Below, piece by piece: positions 9,182 through 17,659 of a DNA stretch of 64,000 bases (position 1 is its first letter; every line of letters begins with the position of its first letter). Origin of the DNA: Candidatus Micrarchaeota archaeon (GTDB lineage Archaea; Micrarchaeota; Micrarchaeia; Micrarchaeales; Micrarchaeaceae). The stretch spans positions 1 to 64,000 of the forward strand of contig JAGWHU010000002.1 of the NCBI GenBank assembly GCA_028866575.1. The letters are read 5' to 3'. Position numbers and translations under genes: made by a program. The notes below the pieces were generated by a model, which worked only from the letters and a program-made list of their open reading frames with translations, had not been told where the DNA came from and ran no database searches.

Positions 9182-9622
9182 ATGACTATGGTCACGATGG
9201 AAAAGGCATACAAGTTTAGGGCGTATCCTTCAAAGGAGCAACAGCATGTAATCAACATGCAGATGTTCCTCGCAAAGCAACTCTACAATGTGCCCATCGA
9301 AAAATCAAAACAGCATTTCAAGGATACTGGAAAGATCTTTACGCAATACGACATGAACAAATGGATAACTCAACTCAAAAAGAAGAACCCAGAATTTCAG
9401 GAAATATATTCACAAGTATTGCAGAATGTTTCAAACAGGGTTGCAAAGGCATACCAGAACTTTTTCTCACGGCTCCGGGCAAGGAAGAAAGGGAAGAAAG
9501 TAAAAGTCGGATTTCCACGTTTCAAAAAGTTTGTATCTTCGTTGACATATCCTCAAAACAATAAGTCATTCGTAATAGAAAAGAAAAGAGTAGAGCAATG
9601 TAGTGATAACGTGAGATCGTGA
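9182..9622 (+). pseudogene. tnpB: Truncated TnpB (IS200/IS605-family OrfB) remnant
   Basis: The first about 130 residues match the N-terminal part of TnpB RNA-guided nucleases: EKAYKFRAYPSKEQQ, LYNVPIEKSKQ, YDMNKWITQLKK, LQNVSNRVAKAYQNFFSR and GFPRFKK. Full TnpB is about 400 residues. Here the similarity ends near NNKSFVIEKKR, and the RuvC-like catalytic half and zinc finger are missing. The next gene starts immediately, so the 3' part has been deleted. No TnpA transposase is present. Small overlapping inverted repeats just upstream (GGCGT 9112-9116 with ACGCC 9124-9128; CCCAC 9121-9125 with GTGGG 9137-9141) could be the old left end of the element, but this is weak. Confidence 0.8.
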
Positions 9623-9933
9623 AGGCCTCCTACGTGATTTTGGTCGTGCTGTTCATAGCGATAATGCTCGCAGTGGCGGTGTTTGCCATAGGCGCTGCGG
9701 GAAGGAAGTCACAGCGTCCGACAACAATCAGCTACAGCACCACCACGCTCAACACAACTGTTACGACAGCCAGCACCATAGGGCAGAGCAGCTCATCCAC
9801 CGCAACAACCTCGCAGTCGTCCACGTACTATTCTTCCTCGTCCGTATACTCCGTATCTACGGCCACAACAAGCGGCTTTACAACGACGATTATAGCTGGG
9901 TCTTCGACTTCTACATCCACGATATTCTCCTGA
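9619..9933 (+). CDS. Membrane-anchored Ser/Thr-rich protein
   Basis: A 104-residue protein starting at GTG. One N-terminal membrane helix (YVILVVLFIAIMLAVAVFAIGA) is followed by an approximately 75-residue tail made almost only of Ser, Thr, Tyr, Ala and Val. Such tails are typical of glycosylated surface stalks. No family recognised. It directly follows the broken TnpB and lies 9 bases before NAD kinase. It may be the anchor part of a larger gene cut by the insertion, but nothing proves this. Confidence 0.5.
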   Translation: MKASYVILVVLFIAIMLAVAVFAIGAAGRKSQRPTTISYSTTTLNTTVTTASTIGQSSSSTATTSQSSTYYSSSSVYSVSTATTSGFTTTIIAGSSTSTSTIFS

Positions 9934-9942
9934 TGGTATGGA

Positions 9943-10716
9943 ATGAGGATAACAATAGTCAAAAAGGACGGCAAGGCCAGGCTGCGCAAGCTGTATGACA
10001 GCTTCGATGTGGTCAAGTCCGGCGACATATACGTTGCGGTAGGGGGAGATGGCACCTTCATAAAGGCGGCGCAGATGACTGACAAGCCGGTGCTTTTGAT
10101 AAGGGAGGATAGCAACGGGAGCATAGGCTACCATTCAGACCTCGGCCTGAAGGACCTGGACAGGATAGTGAGGAAGCTCAAGGCAGGGGAGTACCACATA
10201 GAGCACCTTTCAAACAAGATAGAGATAATATACAACGGAAAACACTATTACGTGATAAACGAGGCAAGGCTGAACAACATAATGGAGGAGGTAAGCTTCA
10301 AGGTCTTCGAAAGGATGGGCAAAAAGAGGATAAGGATATACCCGTTCGTGATGAGCGGCGACGGGCTGGTGATCACGAGCAAGATGGGATCAACAGCATA
10401 CAACAGATCCGCGGGGGGCCCGATAATACTAACGCCAAACGTGCTGTGCCTCACATTCCTAAATGCGGATGGCCCGTACAACAACCCGCTTGTCTTTGAC
10501 TCGAGCAAGGAGATAGAGATAGAGATCGTGAAATACGAGGGCATTCTCGGATTCGACAACCAGAGGATATCCATGCTGCGCAAGGGGGACAGGTTCGTGG
10601 TAAGGCTCTCCGAAAAGAGGATAAGCGCAGTAAGGCTGAACGGCAACGAGGAGAGCTTCGCCGACAAGCTTGAAAGGAAGATGAGGAGCAGGATGGTAAG
10701 GGATTTCAAGGAATGA
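9943..10716 (+). CDS. nadK: NAD kinase
   Basis: A 257-residue ATP-NAD kinase that makes NADP. The signature GGDGTFIKAA lies at about residues 34-43. The second conserved region, VMSGDGLVITSKMGSTAYNRSAGGPI, matches the NAD-binding (GDG..V.TPTGSTAY) motif of the family. Length is normal. The start ATG follows GGTATGGA. It is in the same direction as the DUF763 gene, with 39 bases between them. No anomaly. Confidence 0.92.
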   Translation: MRITIVKKDGKARLRKLYDSFDVVKSGDIYVAVGGDGTFIKAAQMTDKPVLLIREDSNGSIGYHSDLGLKDLDRIVRKLKAGEYHIEHLSNKIEIIYNGKHYYVINEARLNNIMEEVSFKVFERMGKKRIRIYPFVMSGDGLVITSKMGSTAYNRSAGGPIILTPNVLCLTFLNADGPYNNPLVFDSSKEIEIEIVKYEGILGFDNQRISMLRKGDRFVVRLSEKRISAVRLNGNEESFADKLERKMRSRMVRDFKE

Positions 10717-10717
10717 G

Positions 10718-10740
10718 CATGCTAAATTTTTAATAGCATG
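10718..10740. promoter_or_regulatory. Inverted repeat CATGCTA-N9-TAGCATG before the DUF763 gene
   Basis: A perfect 7-bp inverted repeat spaced by an A/T-rich 9-base centre (AATTTTTAA). A third partial copy (TAGCATGC) lies at 10752-10759. It could be an operator or a weak terminator for nadK. Confidence 0.45.
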
Positions 10741-10755
10741 ATGCGTAATTATAGC

Positions 10756-11805
10756 ATGCGATCGATCACGGAGCTGCCGCTGCACGGCGGCAGGGCCCCC
10801 AAATGGCTGTTCGGAAGGATGGTGAAGCTGTCAAGGGCAATCTCATGCGTGATAATGGACGACTTCGGCGCGGAAGAGATGGTGAGGCGCATAGCCGACC
10901 CTAACTGGTTCCAGGCCCTTTCCTGCGCCATAGGCTACGACTGGCACAGCAGCGGCACTACAACAGTGACAATGGGCGCACTGAAGGAGGCGGTAAACGA
11001 CTCGGGAGAACTATACATAGCAGGAGGAAAGGGCAGGGCGGGGCTGAAAACGCCTGATGATATATTGCAGGGAGCCGACTGTCTGTCAATGCCCGGGATG
11101 GCAGTGGAGCTGCAGGAGAAGAGCAGGATAGCTGCGAAGGTTGACTCCTCGCTCGTTTACGACGACATAGGGATATACCACCATACGATGGCGTTCTGCA
11201 GGAGCGGCAAATGGGCGGTTGTGCAGCAGGGAATGTCCAAGAAGAGCAACATGGCCGTGAGGTTCCAGTGGCTCAGCGAGTTCGTGGACGATAAGGACGT
11301 AGCAAACGAGCCGCATTCCTCAGTTTCTTCGGTGCGGCACAGGAGCAGCATGGACCTGACAAGCAAGAGCAACGACTGGGTCAGGGGCTCATCGACAGAG
11401 GCGCTCGGGGAATACAACAGAATGCTTTCGAAGTCCTACCCCCAAAGGCATGGCATAATCGCCAAGATAGACATGAGCAAGAGGGCAAGGGACGCGATAG
11501 CAAGGGCGAATGACATAGACCCGAAGGACTACAAGGAGATAATGCTGGTCAGGGGCGTAGGTAGGGCGACCCTGAGATCGCTTGCATTCGTCTCGTCGCT
11601 CATATACGGCAGGGAGATAGCGTACAGGGACCCTGTCATGTACGCCTATAACCTTGGGGGGAAGGACGGCATACCGTTCAGGATAAACAGGGGCACATAC
11701 GACGGCGTGTGCAGGAGCCTGCAGGAGATAATAGAGAACTCGAAGATCGAGAACGGGGAGAAATACAAGGCGCTCAAGAGGCTAAGCAGGGAAATATCGC
11801 CGTAA
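10756..11805 (+). CDS. DUF763 protein
   Basis: About 349 residues from ATG 10756; starts at 10738 and 10741 are also possible. The N-terminus MRSITELPLHGGRAPKWLF is the hallmark of DUF763 (COG1415) and supports the 10756 start. DPNWFQALSCAIGYDWHSSG-TTTV is a second conserved block. A helix-hairpin-helix-like segment (MLVRGVGRATLRSLAFVSSL) near residues 255-275 suggests nucleic-acid binding. DUF763 proteins are common in archaea and some bacteria; their biochemical role is not established, and a DNA-repair link is only a guess from the HhH-like motif. Confidence 0.85.
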   Translation: MRSITELPLHGGRAPKWLFGRMVKLSRAISCVIMDDFGAEEMVRRIADPNWFQALSCAIGYDWHSSGTTTVTMGALKEAVNDSGELYIAGGKGRAGLKTPDDILQGADCLSMPGMAVELQEKSRIAAKVDSSLVYDDIGIYHHTMAFCRSGKWAVVQQGMSKKSNMAVRFQWLSEFVDDKDVANEPHSSVSSVRHRSSMDLTSKSNDWVRGSSTEALGEYNRMLSKSYPQRHGIIAKIDMSKRARDAIARANDIDPKDYKEIMLVRGVGRATLRSLAFVSSLIYGREIAYRDPVMYAYNLGGKDGIPFRINRGTYDGVCRSLQEIIENSKIENGEKYKALKRLSREISP

Positions 11806-11875
11806 AAACCTATGAAAAACCTACATTTCGGAAAAGCGCTTTATATGTATATGCCACATAAGCTACTGTGCTTAA

Positions 11876-12751
11876 ATGAGCAAGACGCTTGAGACCAAGA
11901 GACGCATACTCAGCCTCCTGAAGAGGAAGGAGATGACCATAAGCGGCATAAGCGAGATCCTGGGCCTCTCAACGGCTACCATAAGCCAGCACATGGACGA
12001 GCTGGTCAGGGCTGGAGCCATAGAGAGGATAGAGAACGAGCATTTCAGGAAGCTCAAGTACTACAGGGCAGTTCAGACCGCCAACCCGATGACTTCGGAA
12101 TACGTGAAGTACGTAATAGGGGTAGTCGCGGTGCTTGCAATAATATCGATGGTGTACCTTTACCGCACCGATTCCCTCAACGGCAGCGCGCCTGGGAGAG
12201 GCACCACAGCCATAGAAACAAACAGCTCCTTTACGACCACGACAGGCGGCGCGGCAGGAACAGGAGCACCGGTTGTGAGCTCGGCCGCATGCCCGATGAT
12301 GTACTACCAGCTCAACGGCAGCATATACAATTATTCGAACATGACACTGCATTACATAAATTCAAGCGGCGGCGCGGTTTCCGATTACGTGATGATGAAC
12401 GGCTCCTCGGGCAGCCTTTACGGAGTCGAGCACCTCTACCGGGTCCTGCAGCAGGGCAATTCAACGGCAGTGAGGGACCATTACGCATATCTCGTGAACG
12501 TCAGCGGCTCCGGCGGCATGGGCTCTTCGGCGCCGGGAATAAACGTAAGCGTCGAGCCCGTGAACTTCAGCGTGGTTGACAACAGCACGATCAACGTCAC
12601 AATAGGCATTGCAGCAAACAGCACTGCAGGCGGGACATACTGGCTCAGGGTGGACGGGCCGTGCGGCGGGGGAGTCACCCCTGTGCTAGTCACCATAGGA
12701 AGCAGGCAGTACAACGGCAGCATTGGGCCTCCGGTATCCACAATAGAATAG
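11876..12751 (+). CDS. Membrane-tethered winged-helix (ArsR-like) protein with extracellular domain
   Basis: A 291-residue protein. Residues 1-70 are a winged helix (KRRILSLLKRKEMTISGISEILGLSTATISQHMDELVRAGAIERIE). A single membrane helix follows (about 80-97, YVIGVVAVLAIISMVYLY). After it comes a Thr/Ser/Gly-rich stalk and an approximately 165-residue extracellular domain rich in N-x-S/T sites. The topology puts a DNA-binding domain inside and a sensor-like domain outside, joined by one helix. A TATA-like TTTATATGTATA lies 30-40 bases before the ATG. The signal sensed and the target genes are unknown. Confidence 0.75.
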   Translation: MSKTLETKRRILSLLKRKEMTISGISEILGLSTATISQHMDELVRAGAIERIENEHFRKLKYYRAVQTANPMTSEYVKYVIGVVAVLAIISMVYLYRTDSLNGSAPGRGTTAIETNSSFTTTTGGAAGTGAPVVSSAACPMMYYQLNGSIYNYSNMTLHYINSSGGAVSDYVMMNGSSGSLYGVEHLYRVLQQGNSTAVRDHYAYLVNVSGSGGMGSSAPGINVSVEPVNFSVVDNSTINVTIGIAANSTAGGTYWLRVDGPCGGGVTPVLVTIGSRQYNGSIGPPVSTIE

Positions 12752-12853
12752 CATCGCGCAGCGTTACCCTTAAAATTATATAGGTTTATTCCCATTAGTT
12801 AAATCTGCGCCGCCCGGTTGCCGAACCGATTGCAGGCTGCAGGCAATGATTAA

Positions 12854-13726
12854 ATGAGGGTACATAAAAATTTCAATTCGCACCTGCCAGTCGGGATAAG
12901 GCAGCGCATTTACAAGACTATGCGCAGGATAAAATCGTTCCGCGATTCGGATTTCATAACAAGGGATCTGTATTACCCATCAACCCACCTGCTTGGGAAG
13001 GAGGGCAAGCTGCTGAGGCCCGCGCTTCTCTTCCTGGGCGCGCAGTCCATAGGCAGCAGGGAGGATTTCACTGACCTTGCGGCTGCGATAGAGCTCCTGC
13101 ACGTGTCCTCGCTGATACACGATGACATAATAGACAACAGCAGGACCAGGAGAGGGGCAAAATCCGTAAACACAAAGTACGGGAACAGCACCGCGCTGCT
13201 TGCGGGCAACGCGCTCATATCAAAGGCAATACAGCTTTCTGCCAAATACGGCGAGAGGGTGATGATGGAGGTATCGGACACGGCATTGCAGATGTGCGCG
13301 GGGGAGCTGATGGATTACAACGCCAACGGCTCCGGCGCTCTCGGCCTGTCCCGCTGCCTGAGCATAGCAAGGCTGAAGACGGCTGCGCTGATAGGGACCT
13401 CATGCGGAATAGTTGCAACATACAAGGGCAGCAAGGCCAGGGCCGCGCTCTACGACTGCGGTGTGAACATAGGCATGGCGTTCCAGATAAGGGATGACAT
13501 ACTCGACATCCTTGAGGACGGCAAGGCGGACAGGAAAGGCCCTCACGGCGCAAACATAGTTACCGCATTGCAGAAAACGGAGGGGCTGGATGACATGGAG
13601 GCGCTGCGGAGGGCGGCAAAACTGAACAGCAGCTATGTGAGCAAGGCGCTCTCCAGCGTCAGGGGCAATAGGATGGAGAGGCTCATCAGGCCTTATGCAG
13701 GCATGATGGAAGTGCAGGTCGGCTGA
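12854..13726 (+). CDS. Polyprenyl diphosphate synthase, probably long chain
   Basis: A 290-residue trans-prenyltransferase. The first aspartate motif is LIHDDIIDNSRTRRG (D90, D91, D94) and the second is FQIRDDILD (D214, D215, D218). Archaeal GGPP synthases normally have Tyr or Phe five residues before the first motif; here that position is Ser85, with Ser86 beside it. By the known chain-length rule this predicts a product longer than C20, as for quinone side chains. The gene is convergent with the UbiE-CPBP-MDR-UbiA genes, two bases from the UbiE stop. A role in quinone rather than lipid synthesis is an inference. Confidence 0.88.
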   Translation: MRVHKNFNSHLPVGIRQRIYKTMRRIKSFRDSDFITRDLYYPSTHLLGKEGKLLRPALLFLGAQSIGSREDFTDLAAAIELLHVSSLIHDDIIDNSRTRRGAKSVNTKYGNSTALLAGNALISKAIQLSAKYGERVMMEVSDTALQMCAGELMDYNANGSGALGLSRCLSIARLKTAALIGTSCGIVATYKGSKARAALYDCGVNIGMAFQIRDDILDILEDGKADRKGPHGANIVTALQKTEGLDDMEALRRAAKLNSSYVSKALSSVRGNRMERLIRPYAGMMEVQVG

Positions 13727-13728
13727 TC

Positions 13729-14415
13729 CTACTTTGTTGCGGTTATTATGAATGCGACACCAGTGGGCAATTCCCTGATTTTCACAGCGCTGAAGCCGTT
13801 CCTTTCAAGGAGGCTTGCCGCGTTCTCCCTGTCGAAGCCCCTTATGCTCTTAACAAGGAACGAATAGGCGTTCCTGTCCACGAGCATGCCCTCGAGAAGC
13901 ATTACCCTCGAATAGAACTTGAAGAAGTATTTATTGAAGCCGCGCTCGGGCCTGGACATGTCCATGAGTATTATCCTGCCGCCCTTCTTCAGCACCCTGT
14001 GCGCCTCCTTTACGAATCCCTCCAGGCTGTCAAAATCCCTGAGTGCGAACCCGCTTGTAAGCACGTCGAAGGAATCGCCCTTGAACCTCAGATCAAGCGC
14101 GTCGCCGAGCTCGAACCTTATTGGAATTTTTTGCCTTTCTGCCTTTTTCCTTGCGATCCCCAGCATGTCCTTGTTGAAGTCCACGCCGATAATTTCAGCC
14201 TCCTTTCCCTGCCTTTCCGACTCGCGCCTTATGGCCATTGCAAGTTCCCCGGTGCCAGTCGCAACGTCAAGAACCCTGTACCGGCTCTTTGCAACTACAG
14301 CCTCCTTTGCCGCATCGGACCTCCATATGCCATCCATGCCAAGGCTCAGCATGCGGTTCATGAAGTCGTACTTCTTGTGTATGTCCGAAAACAGCTCGTT
14401 CATCTCCTTGCTCAT
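13729..14415 (-). CDS. ubiE: UbiE/MenG-type quinone C-methyltransferase
   Basis: About 228 residues from ATG 14415 (MSKEMNELFSDIHKKYDFMN); an earlier start at 14445 would overlap the CPBP gene. FSDIHKKYDFMNRMLSLGMD..WR is the UbiE/MenG N-terminal signature. The SAM site is VLDVATGTGELAMA, followed by GVDFNKDML, and the family motif is LTSGFALRDF. The enzyme methylates the ring of demethylmenaquinone or demethylubiquinone. It lies in a minus-strand set with a MenA/UbiA-type prenyltransferase, next to a long-chain prenyl synthase, which supports quinone biosynthesis. Confidence 0.88.
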   Translation of the reverse strand: MSKEMNELFSDIHKKYDFMNRMLSLGMDGIWRSDAAKEAVVAKSRYRVLDVATGTGELAMAIRRESERQGKEAEIIGVDFNKDMLGIARKKAERQKIPIRFELGDALDLRFKGDSFDVLTSGFALRDFDSLEGFVKEAHRVLKKGGRIILMDMSRPERGFNKYFFKFYSRVMLLEGMLVDRNAYSFLVKSIRGFDRENAASLLERNGFSAVKIRELPTGVAFIITATK

Positions 14416-14422
14416 TGCACCA

Positions 14423-15034
14423 TCATAAGACAGGTAGGAACACAACTATAAGCTCTATCCACACTATGTGGGCCGCTATCGAGGATATTATTCCGTAACG
14501 TTCGGCCATCAGGCTCGTCACAAGACCGACGAAAAACGCCGCGACCACGAGTATCGGATTCAACGCGGATATGTGGACGAGAGTGTAATACGCAGTAGTC
14601 GCAACCCACGGGAAGCCCCTCAGCAGCTTTGAATTAGCCCTTACGTAGGACTGCAGCGCGCCCCTCCAGTATATCTCCTCGAATAATCCTATGAATGCAA
14701 GAAGCACCACAAGCTGCGCCCTTGCGACGTTGCCGTATATCATCGCGTAGACGTTGCCCACAAGGCCGGCAATCCCGAAATATGAGACCGCAAAATTCCC
14801 GCCGTAGAATATGAGGTACAGAATGGCTGCGCCGGCGAGGCCGGCAGCAACCGGGGCGATGGCGCCCTTTGAGCGCTTCCATACTATCGTCTTCCCGTAA
14901 TACGCCAAAGATATCGATGCGAGTACGAACGTGGATGCAAGAAGCGCATATATGAATGCGCTCCTGAGCAGTATGAACGACACGGGCCACAGTATTACCG
15001 GCAGCATGACAAGCAAGATGTCGGTTGTTTTCAT
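14423..15034 (-). CDS. CPBP-family intramembrane metalloprotease
   Basis: A 203-residue polytopic membrane protein with about six helices. The CPBP/CAAX-protease motifs are present: EEIYWRGALQ (EExxxR), then a His-containing helix (LVHISALNP), then AAHIVWIE. These Glu and His residues bind the catalytic zinc in characterised members. In eukaryotes Rce1 trims prenylated proteins; bacterial and archaeal members are less well understood. It lies 4 bases after the oxidoreductase gene and just before ubiE, so it is probably in the same transcript. Its link to quinones is unclear. Confidence 0.82.
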   Translation of the reverse strand: MKTTDILLVMLPVILWPVSFILLRSAFIYALLASTFVLASISLAYYGKTIVWKRSKGAIAPVAAGLAGAAILYLIFYGGNFAVSYFGIAGLVGNVYAMIYGNVARAQLVVLLAFIGLFEEIYWRGALQSYVRANSKLLRGFPWVATTAYYTLVHISALNPILVVAAFFVGLVTSLMAERYGIISSIAAHIVWIELIVVFLPVL

Positions 15035-15038
15035 GTTA

Positions 15039-16073
15039 TCACCACCTATGCTCCAAGACTATCTTCCCGAAAACCTCGGAATTCTGCAGCATTGCATGCG
15101 CCTTTGAGGCCTCCTTTATGTCAATGAGCCTGCCTATGACCGGCCTTATGTTTTTCGATGACATGAATGAAAGGGCGCTTTCGAATTCCTTCTTGCCGGA
15201 GGCGTGGGTGCCTATGACGCTCCTTGAATGGAGGTAGATCTTTTTGACGTCAATGGTGGCGTTGCTGCCTGCGGCCGTGCCGTATAATATGACCTTTCCG
15301 CCGTCCTTGAGCATTTCAACTGATTGCTCAATGGTGGAGCCCAAGGACTCGAGGACGAAGTCTGCGCCCTTCCCGTCTGTGGCGTCAAGAACCTCGACCT
15401 TCTGCTCGTCCGCTGCGCTCGCGCTTATGACAACGTCAGCGCCAATCCTCTTCAGGGATACAGCCTTTTCCCCGCTCCTGGTAATGGCCAACACCTGCAG
15501 CCCCATCGCCTTGGACAGCAACGTCGCAAATATTCCGGCATTGCCTGAGGCACCCCTTATCACTACGGAATTCCCTTCTTCCGCGCTTGCAAGCGTGCTT
15601 ATTGCCCTCCAGGTAACGGACAGTGACAGCGGCATGCACGCAAGCTCCTTCATCTCATAATGCTCGGGAGGCGTTGCAAGCAGCGAGGCTGGTAGTTTTA
15701 CCAGCTCGCCGTATGATCCCCAGATGTCCCTTCCGACAACTTTCCATTCGCTGCATACGCTCTCGTCCATTGATGCACAAGACTTGCAATGGCCGCAGCC
15801 GAAAAGCGTGTGGGCTATCGCAGTATCGCCGATGCCGAACCCGTGCACATTTCCGCCGAGCCTTTCCACGGTGCCCACCACGTCAGCCCCAGGCACATGC
15901 GGCAGCGTGGCGCCTGTGCGGGAATATCCCTTCCTCACAAGCACGTCAAGCATGTTCATAGACGTGTACCTTACGCGCATGACAACCTCTCCGCTGCCGG
16001 GCACGGGATCCTCCACGTCCATTAGCTCAAGGACATTTTCGTTTCCGTATTCCCTGAAACCAACGGCATTCAT
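15039..16073 (-). CDS. Zinc-type medium-chain alcohol dehydrogenase/quinone oxidoreductase
   Basis: 344 residues from ATG 16073, which overlaps the UbiA stop by four bases (ATGA) and so fixes the start; the frame stays open upstream but the extension is not protein-like. The GroES-like domain has HVPGADVVGTVERLG. The structural zinc lobe is CGHCKSCASMDESVC. The Rossmann fold has VIRGASGNAGIFATLLSKA. The catalytic-zinc cysteine expected in alcohol dehydrogenases is replaced (NMLDVLVRKG), as in quinone oxidoreductases, so it may be a zinc-independent reductase that kept the structural zinc. It lies between prenyltransferase and CPBP genes in a probable quinone operon. Substrate unknown. Confidence 0.82.
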   Translation of the reverse strand: MNAVGFREYGNENVLELMDVEDPVPGSGEVVMRVRYTSMNMLDVLVRKGYSRTGATLPHVPGADVVGTVERLGGNVHGFGIGDTAIAHTLFGCGHCKSCASMDESVCSEWKVVGRDIWGSYGELVKLPASLLATPPEHYEMKELACMPLSLSVTWRAISTLASAEEGNSVVIRGASGNAGIFATLLSKAMGLQVLAITRSGEKAVSLKRIGADVVISASAADEQKVEVLDATDGKGADFVLESLGSTIEQSVEMLKDGGKVILYGTAAGSNATIDVKKIYLHSRSVIGTHASGKKEFESALSFMSSKNIRPVIGRLIDIKEASKAHAMLQNSEVFGKIVLEHRW

Positions 16074-16963
16074 ACGATCACCATTACATACCCCACCATC
16101 AGAAGCATAGGTACAAGAAGCGAGTGGAGCGCGTTCGTACCCATGTATTTCTCGAATTCCCTTGCCTTGGAGTATCTTCTTATTCCTGAATACGTGACAA
16201 CCATGAAGGGCAGCGCGGCGAGAAGGAGCAACTCCGTATACGGGAGAATCTTTGCAGCAACGCCGTATACCACAGAGCCGTAGCACAGGGCCTGCCATAT
16301 TATGTAATATGATGCTGACTTCTCCCTGGAATTCAGCATCACCACCCCGCTCCTCCTCCCGTGCTTAGCATCCACGTCCCTGTCCGGTATCTCGTTGACC
16401 AGCAGCGCGAGCCCCACAAGGGAGCCTGTAGGGAATGCGACGAGCAACGCGGCGAGCAGGTGCGTTAGGGAGCCCGCTACCACGAAGCTGCCGAGCACGA
16501 TCAGCATGAAGTTGGTCGCTGCAAGCGGCTCCGCCAGATATGGTATGTTAACGAAAAAGTGGGCGTAAAGCAGTATCGACAGCGCACCTACTGCAACAAA
16601 CGGCATTATGGCTGGCTTGAGCGCAATAAGGTAGGACCCTATTGATGCCGCTATCATGAAAGCCGTTAATCCCATGTAAAGGACCTCCCTGGGCTCGAGC
16701 AGGTGATTCACAAGAATGCCGCTGCCGCCGCTGAACTTGGTCTTCTCGGTCTCGGAGTCTATTCCACGCTTGTAATCGACGTAGTCGTCTATGACGTTGA
16801 CTGACATCTGCGCAAAGAAGACGCCGATTACGAGAAGGATCGCCATGGCAAGGCTTACCTTGTAGTAGTAGCTTGCGGCGATTATCCCCAAAACAGAGCA
16901 CAGGGCAGCATACATGAGCGTGGGCTCGAGCGCCTCCTTCAGGTAGTATTCCAGCTTTGACAT
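16070..16963 (-). CDS. UbiA-family prenyltransferase, probably MenA-like
   Basis: About 297 residues from ATG 16963; an upstream TTG at 16972 is possible. It is a polytopic membrane protein. The first prenyl-diphosphate motif is NVIDDYVDYKRGID, the MenA-like NxxDDxxD form, followed by FSGGSGILVNHLLEP, which resembles the MenA segment. The second Asp-rich motif is NEIPDRDVDAKHGRR. It attaches a polyprenyl chain to an aromatic acceptor. MenA-type activity on dihydroxynaphthoate is favoured by the neighbouring UbiE and long-chain synthase genes. The alternative, archaeal DGGGP synthase for ether lipids, cannot be excluded. First gene of the minus-strand operon. Confidence 0.82.
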   Translation of the reverse strand: MSKLEYYLKEALEPTLMYAALCSVLGIIAASYYYKVSLAMAILLVIGVFFAQMSVNVIDDYVDYKRGIDSETEKTKFSGGSGILVNHLLEPREVLYMGLTAFMIAASIGSYLIALKPAIMPFVAVGALSILLYAHFFVNIPYLAEPLAATNFMLIVLGSFVVAGSLTHLLAALLVAFPTGSLVGLALLVNEIPDRDVDAKHGRRSGVVMLNSREKSASYYIIWQALCYGSVVYGVAAKILPYTELLLLAALPFMVVTYSGIRRYSKAREFEKYMGTNALHSLLVPMLLMVGYVMVIV

Positions 16964-17050
16964 TAGAACCAATTTATTTATTACTTTATAAAAGAGTATA
17001 TAAATTTAATTCGGATGCACCGGTCATGGTGATTCCGGAAACGTGATGAT
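16964..17050. promoter_or_regulatory. Divergent promoter region of the UbiA operon and the YdeI-like gene
   Basis: An A/T-rich gap. AGTATATAAATTTAAT (about 16993-17008) is a good TATA element for the plus-strand gene, and TTATAAAAG read in reverse can serve the minus-strand operon. Confidence 0.5.
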
Positions 17051-17629
17051 ATGCCAGGGGGCGAAGAAGACATGATAATCTCCTTCAAGTCAGCGAAGGA
17101 GATGGAAAGATGGCTAAGCAGGAACCATTCGAAATCAAACGGCATATGGCTGCGTATGTTCAATAAGAATTCAGGAATTGATGCGATAAAGGGCCCGGAG
17201 GCGCTTGACGTGGCGCTTTGCTACGGATGGATAACCGGGCAGGCTAGGGCGAACGACGGGATATCGGTGCTCTGGAGGTTCTGCCCGAGAAGGCCCAAGA
17301 GCATGTGGTCGAAGCTGAACACGCAGCATGCGGAGCGGCTTATCAGGGAGGGGAGGATGAAGGCATCTGGATTCAGGCAGATAGAGGAGGCGAAACGCGA
17401 CGGCAGGTGGGCCAGGGCGTACAGCCCGCAGAGGACTGCGAAAATACCTAGGGACTTCGCCAGGGAATTGAGCAGGAACGGCAAGGCGAGGGAATTCTTC
17501 AAGACGCTCAACAGGTCTAGCGTATATGCGATAATATTCAGGCTCGAGAACACGAGGAACCCGGAGCTCAGGAGGCAAAAGATATCATCCATTGTGGAAA
17601 TGCTAGGAAGGGGGGAAAAGTTCCGCTGA
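17051..17629 (+). CDS. YdeI/OmpD-associated family protein
   Basis: A 192-residue protein. Residues 20-130 match the YdeI family (bacteriocin-protection-like): SKSNGIWLRMFNK, ALDVALCYGWITGQ, FCPRRPKSMWSKLN and a later GRWARAYSPQ block, followed by a helical domain with LENTRNPELRRQKI. The family is widespread in bacteria and sporadic in archaea, so horizontal acquisition is possible. Its molecular function is not known. The start may be 17051 or the Met at 17072. It is divergent from the UbiA operon. Confidence 0.82.
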   Translation: MPGGEEDMIISFKSAKEMERWLSRNHSKSNGIWLRMFNKNSGIDAIKGPEALDVALCYGWITGQARANDGISVLWRFCPRRPKSMWSKLNTQHAERLIREGRMKASGFRQIEEAKRDGRWARAYSPQRTAKIPRDFARELSRNGKAREFFKTLNRSSVYAIIFRLENTRNPELRRQKISSIVEMLGRGEKFR

Positions 17630-17659
17630 ATTTGGAGGGCTTTTGGGAAATGAGGCCAT

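Noticed and set aside
16074-16298. N-terminal extension of the oxidoreductase to 16298
   Set aside because: It overlaps the UbiA coding region, is Cys/Arg-rich without family similarity, and the ATGA overlap at 16073 gives a better start.
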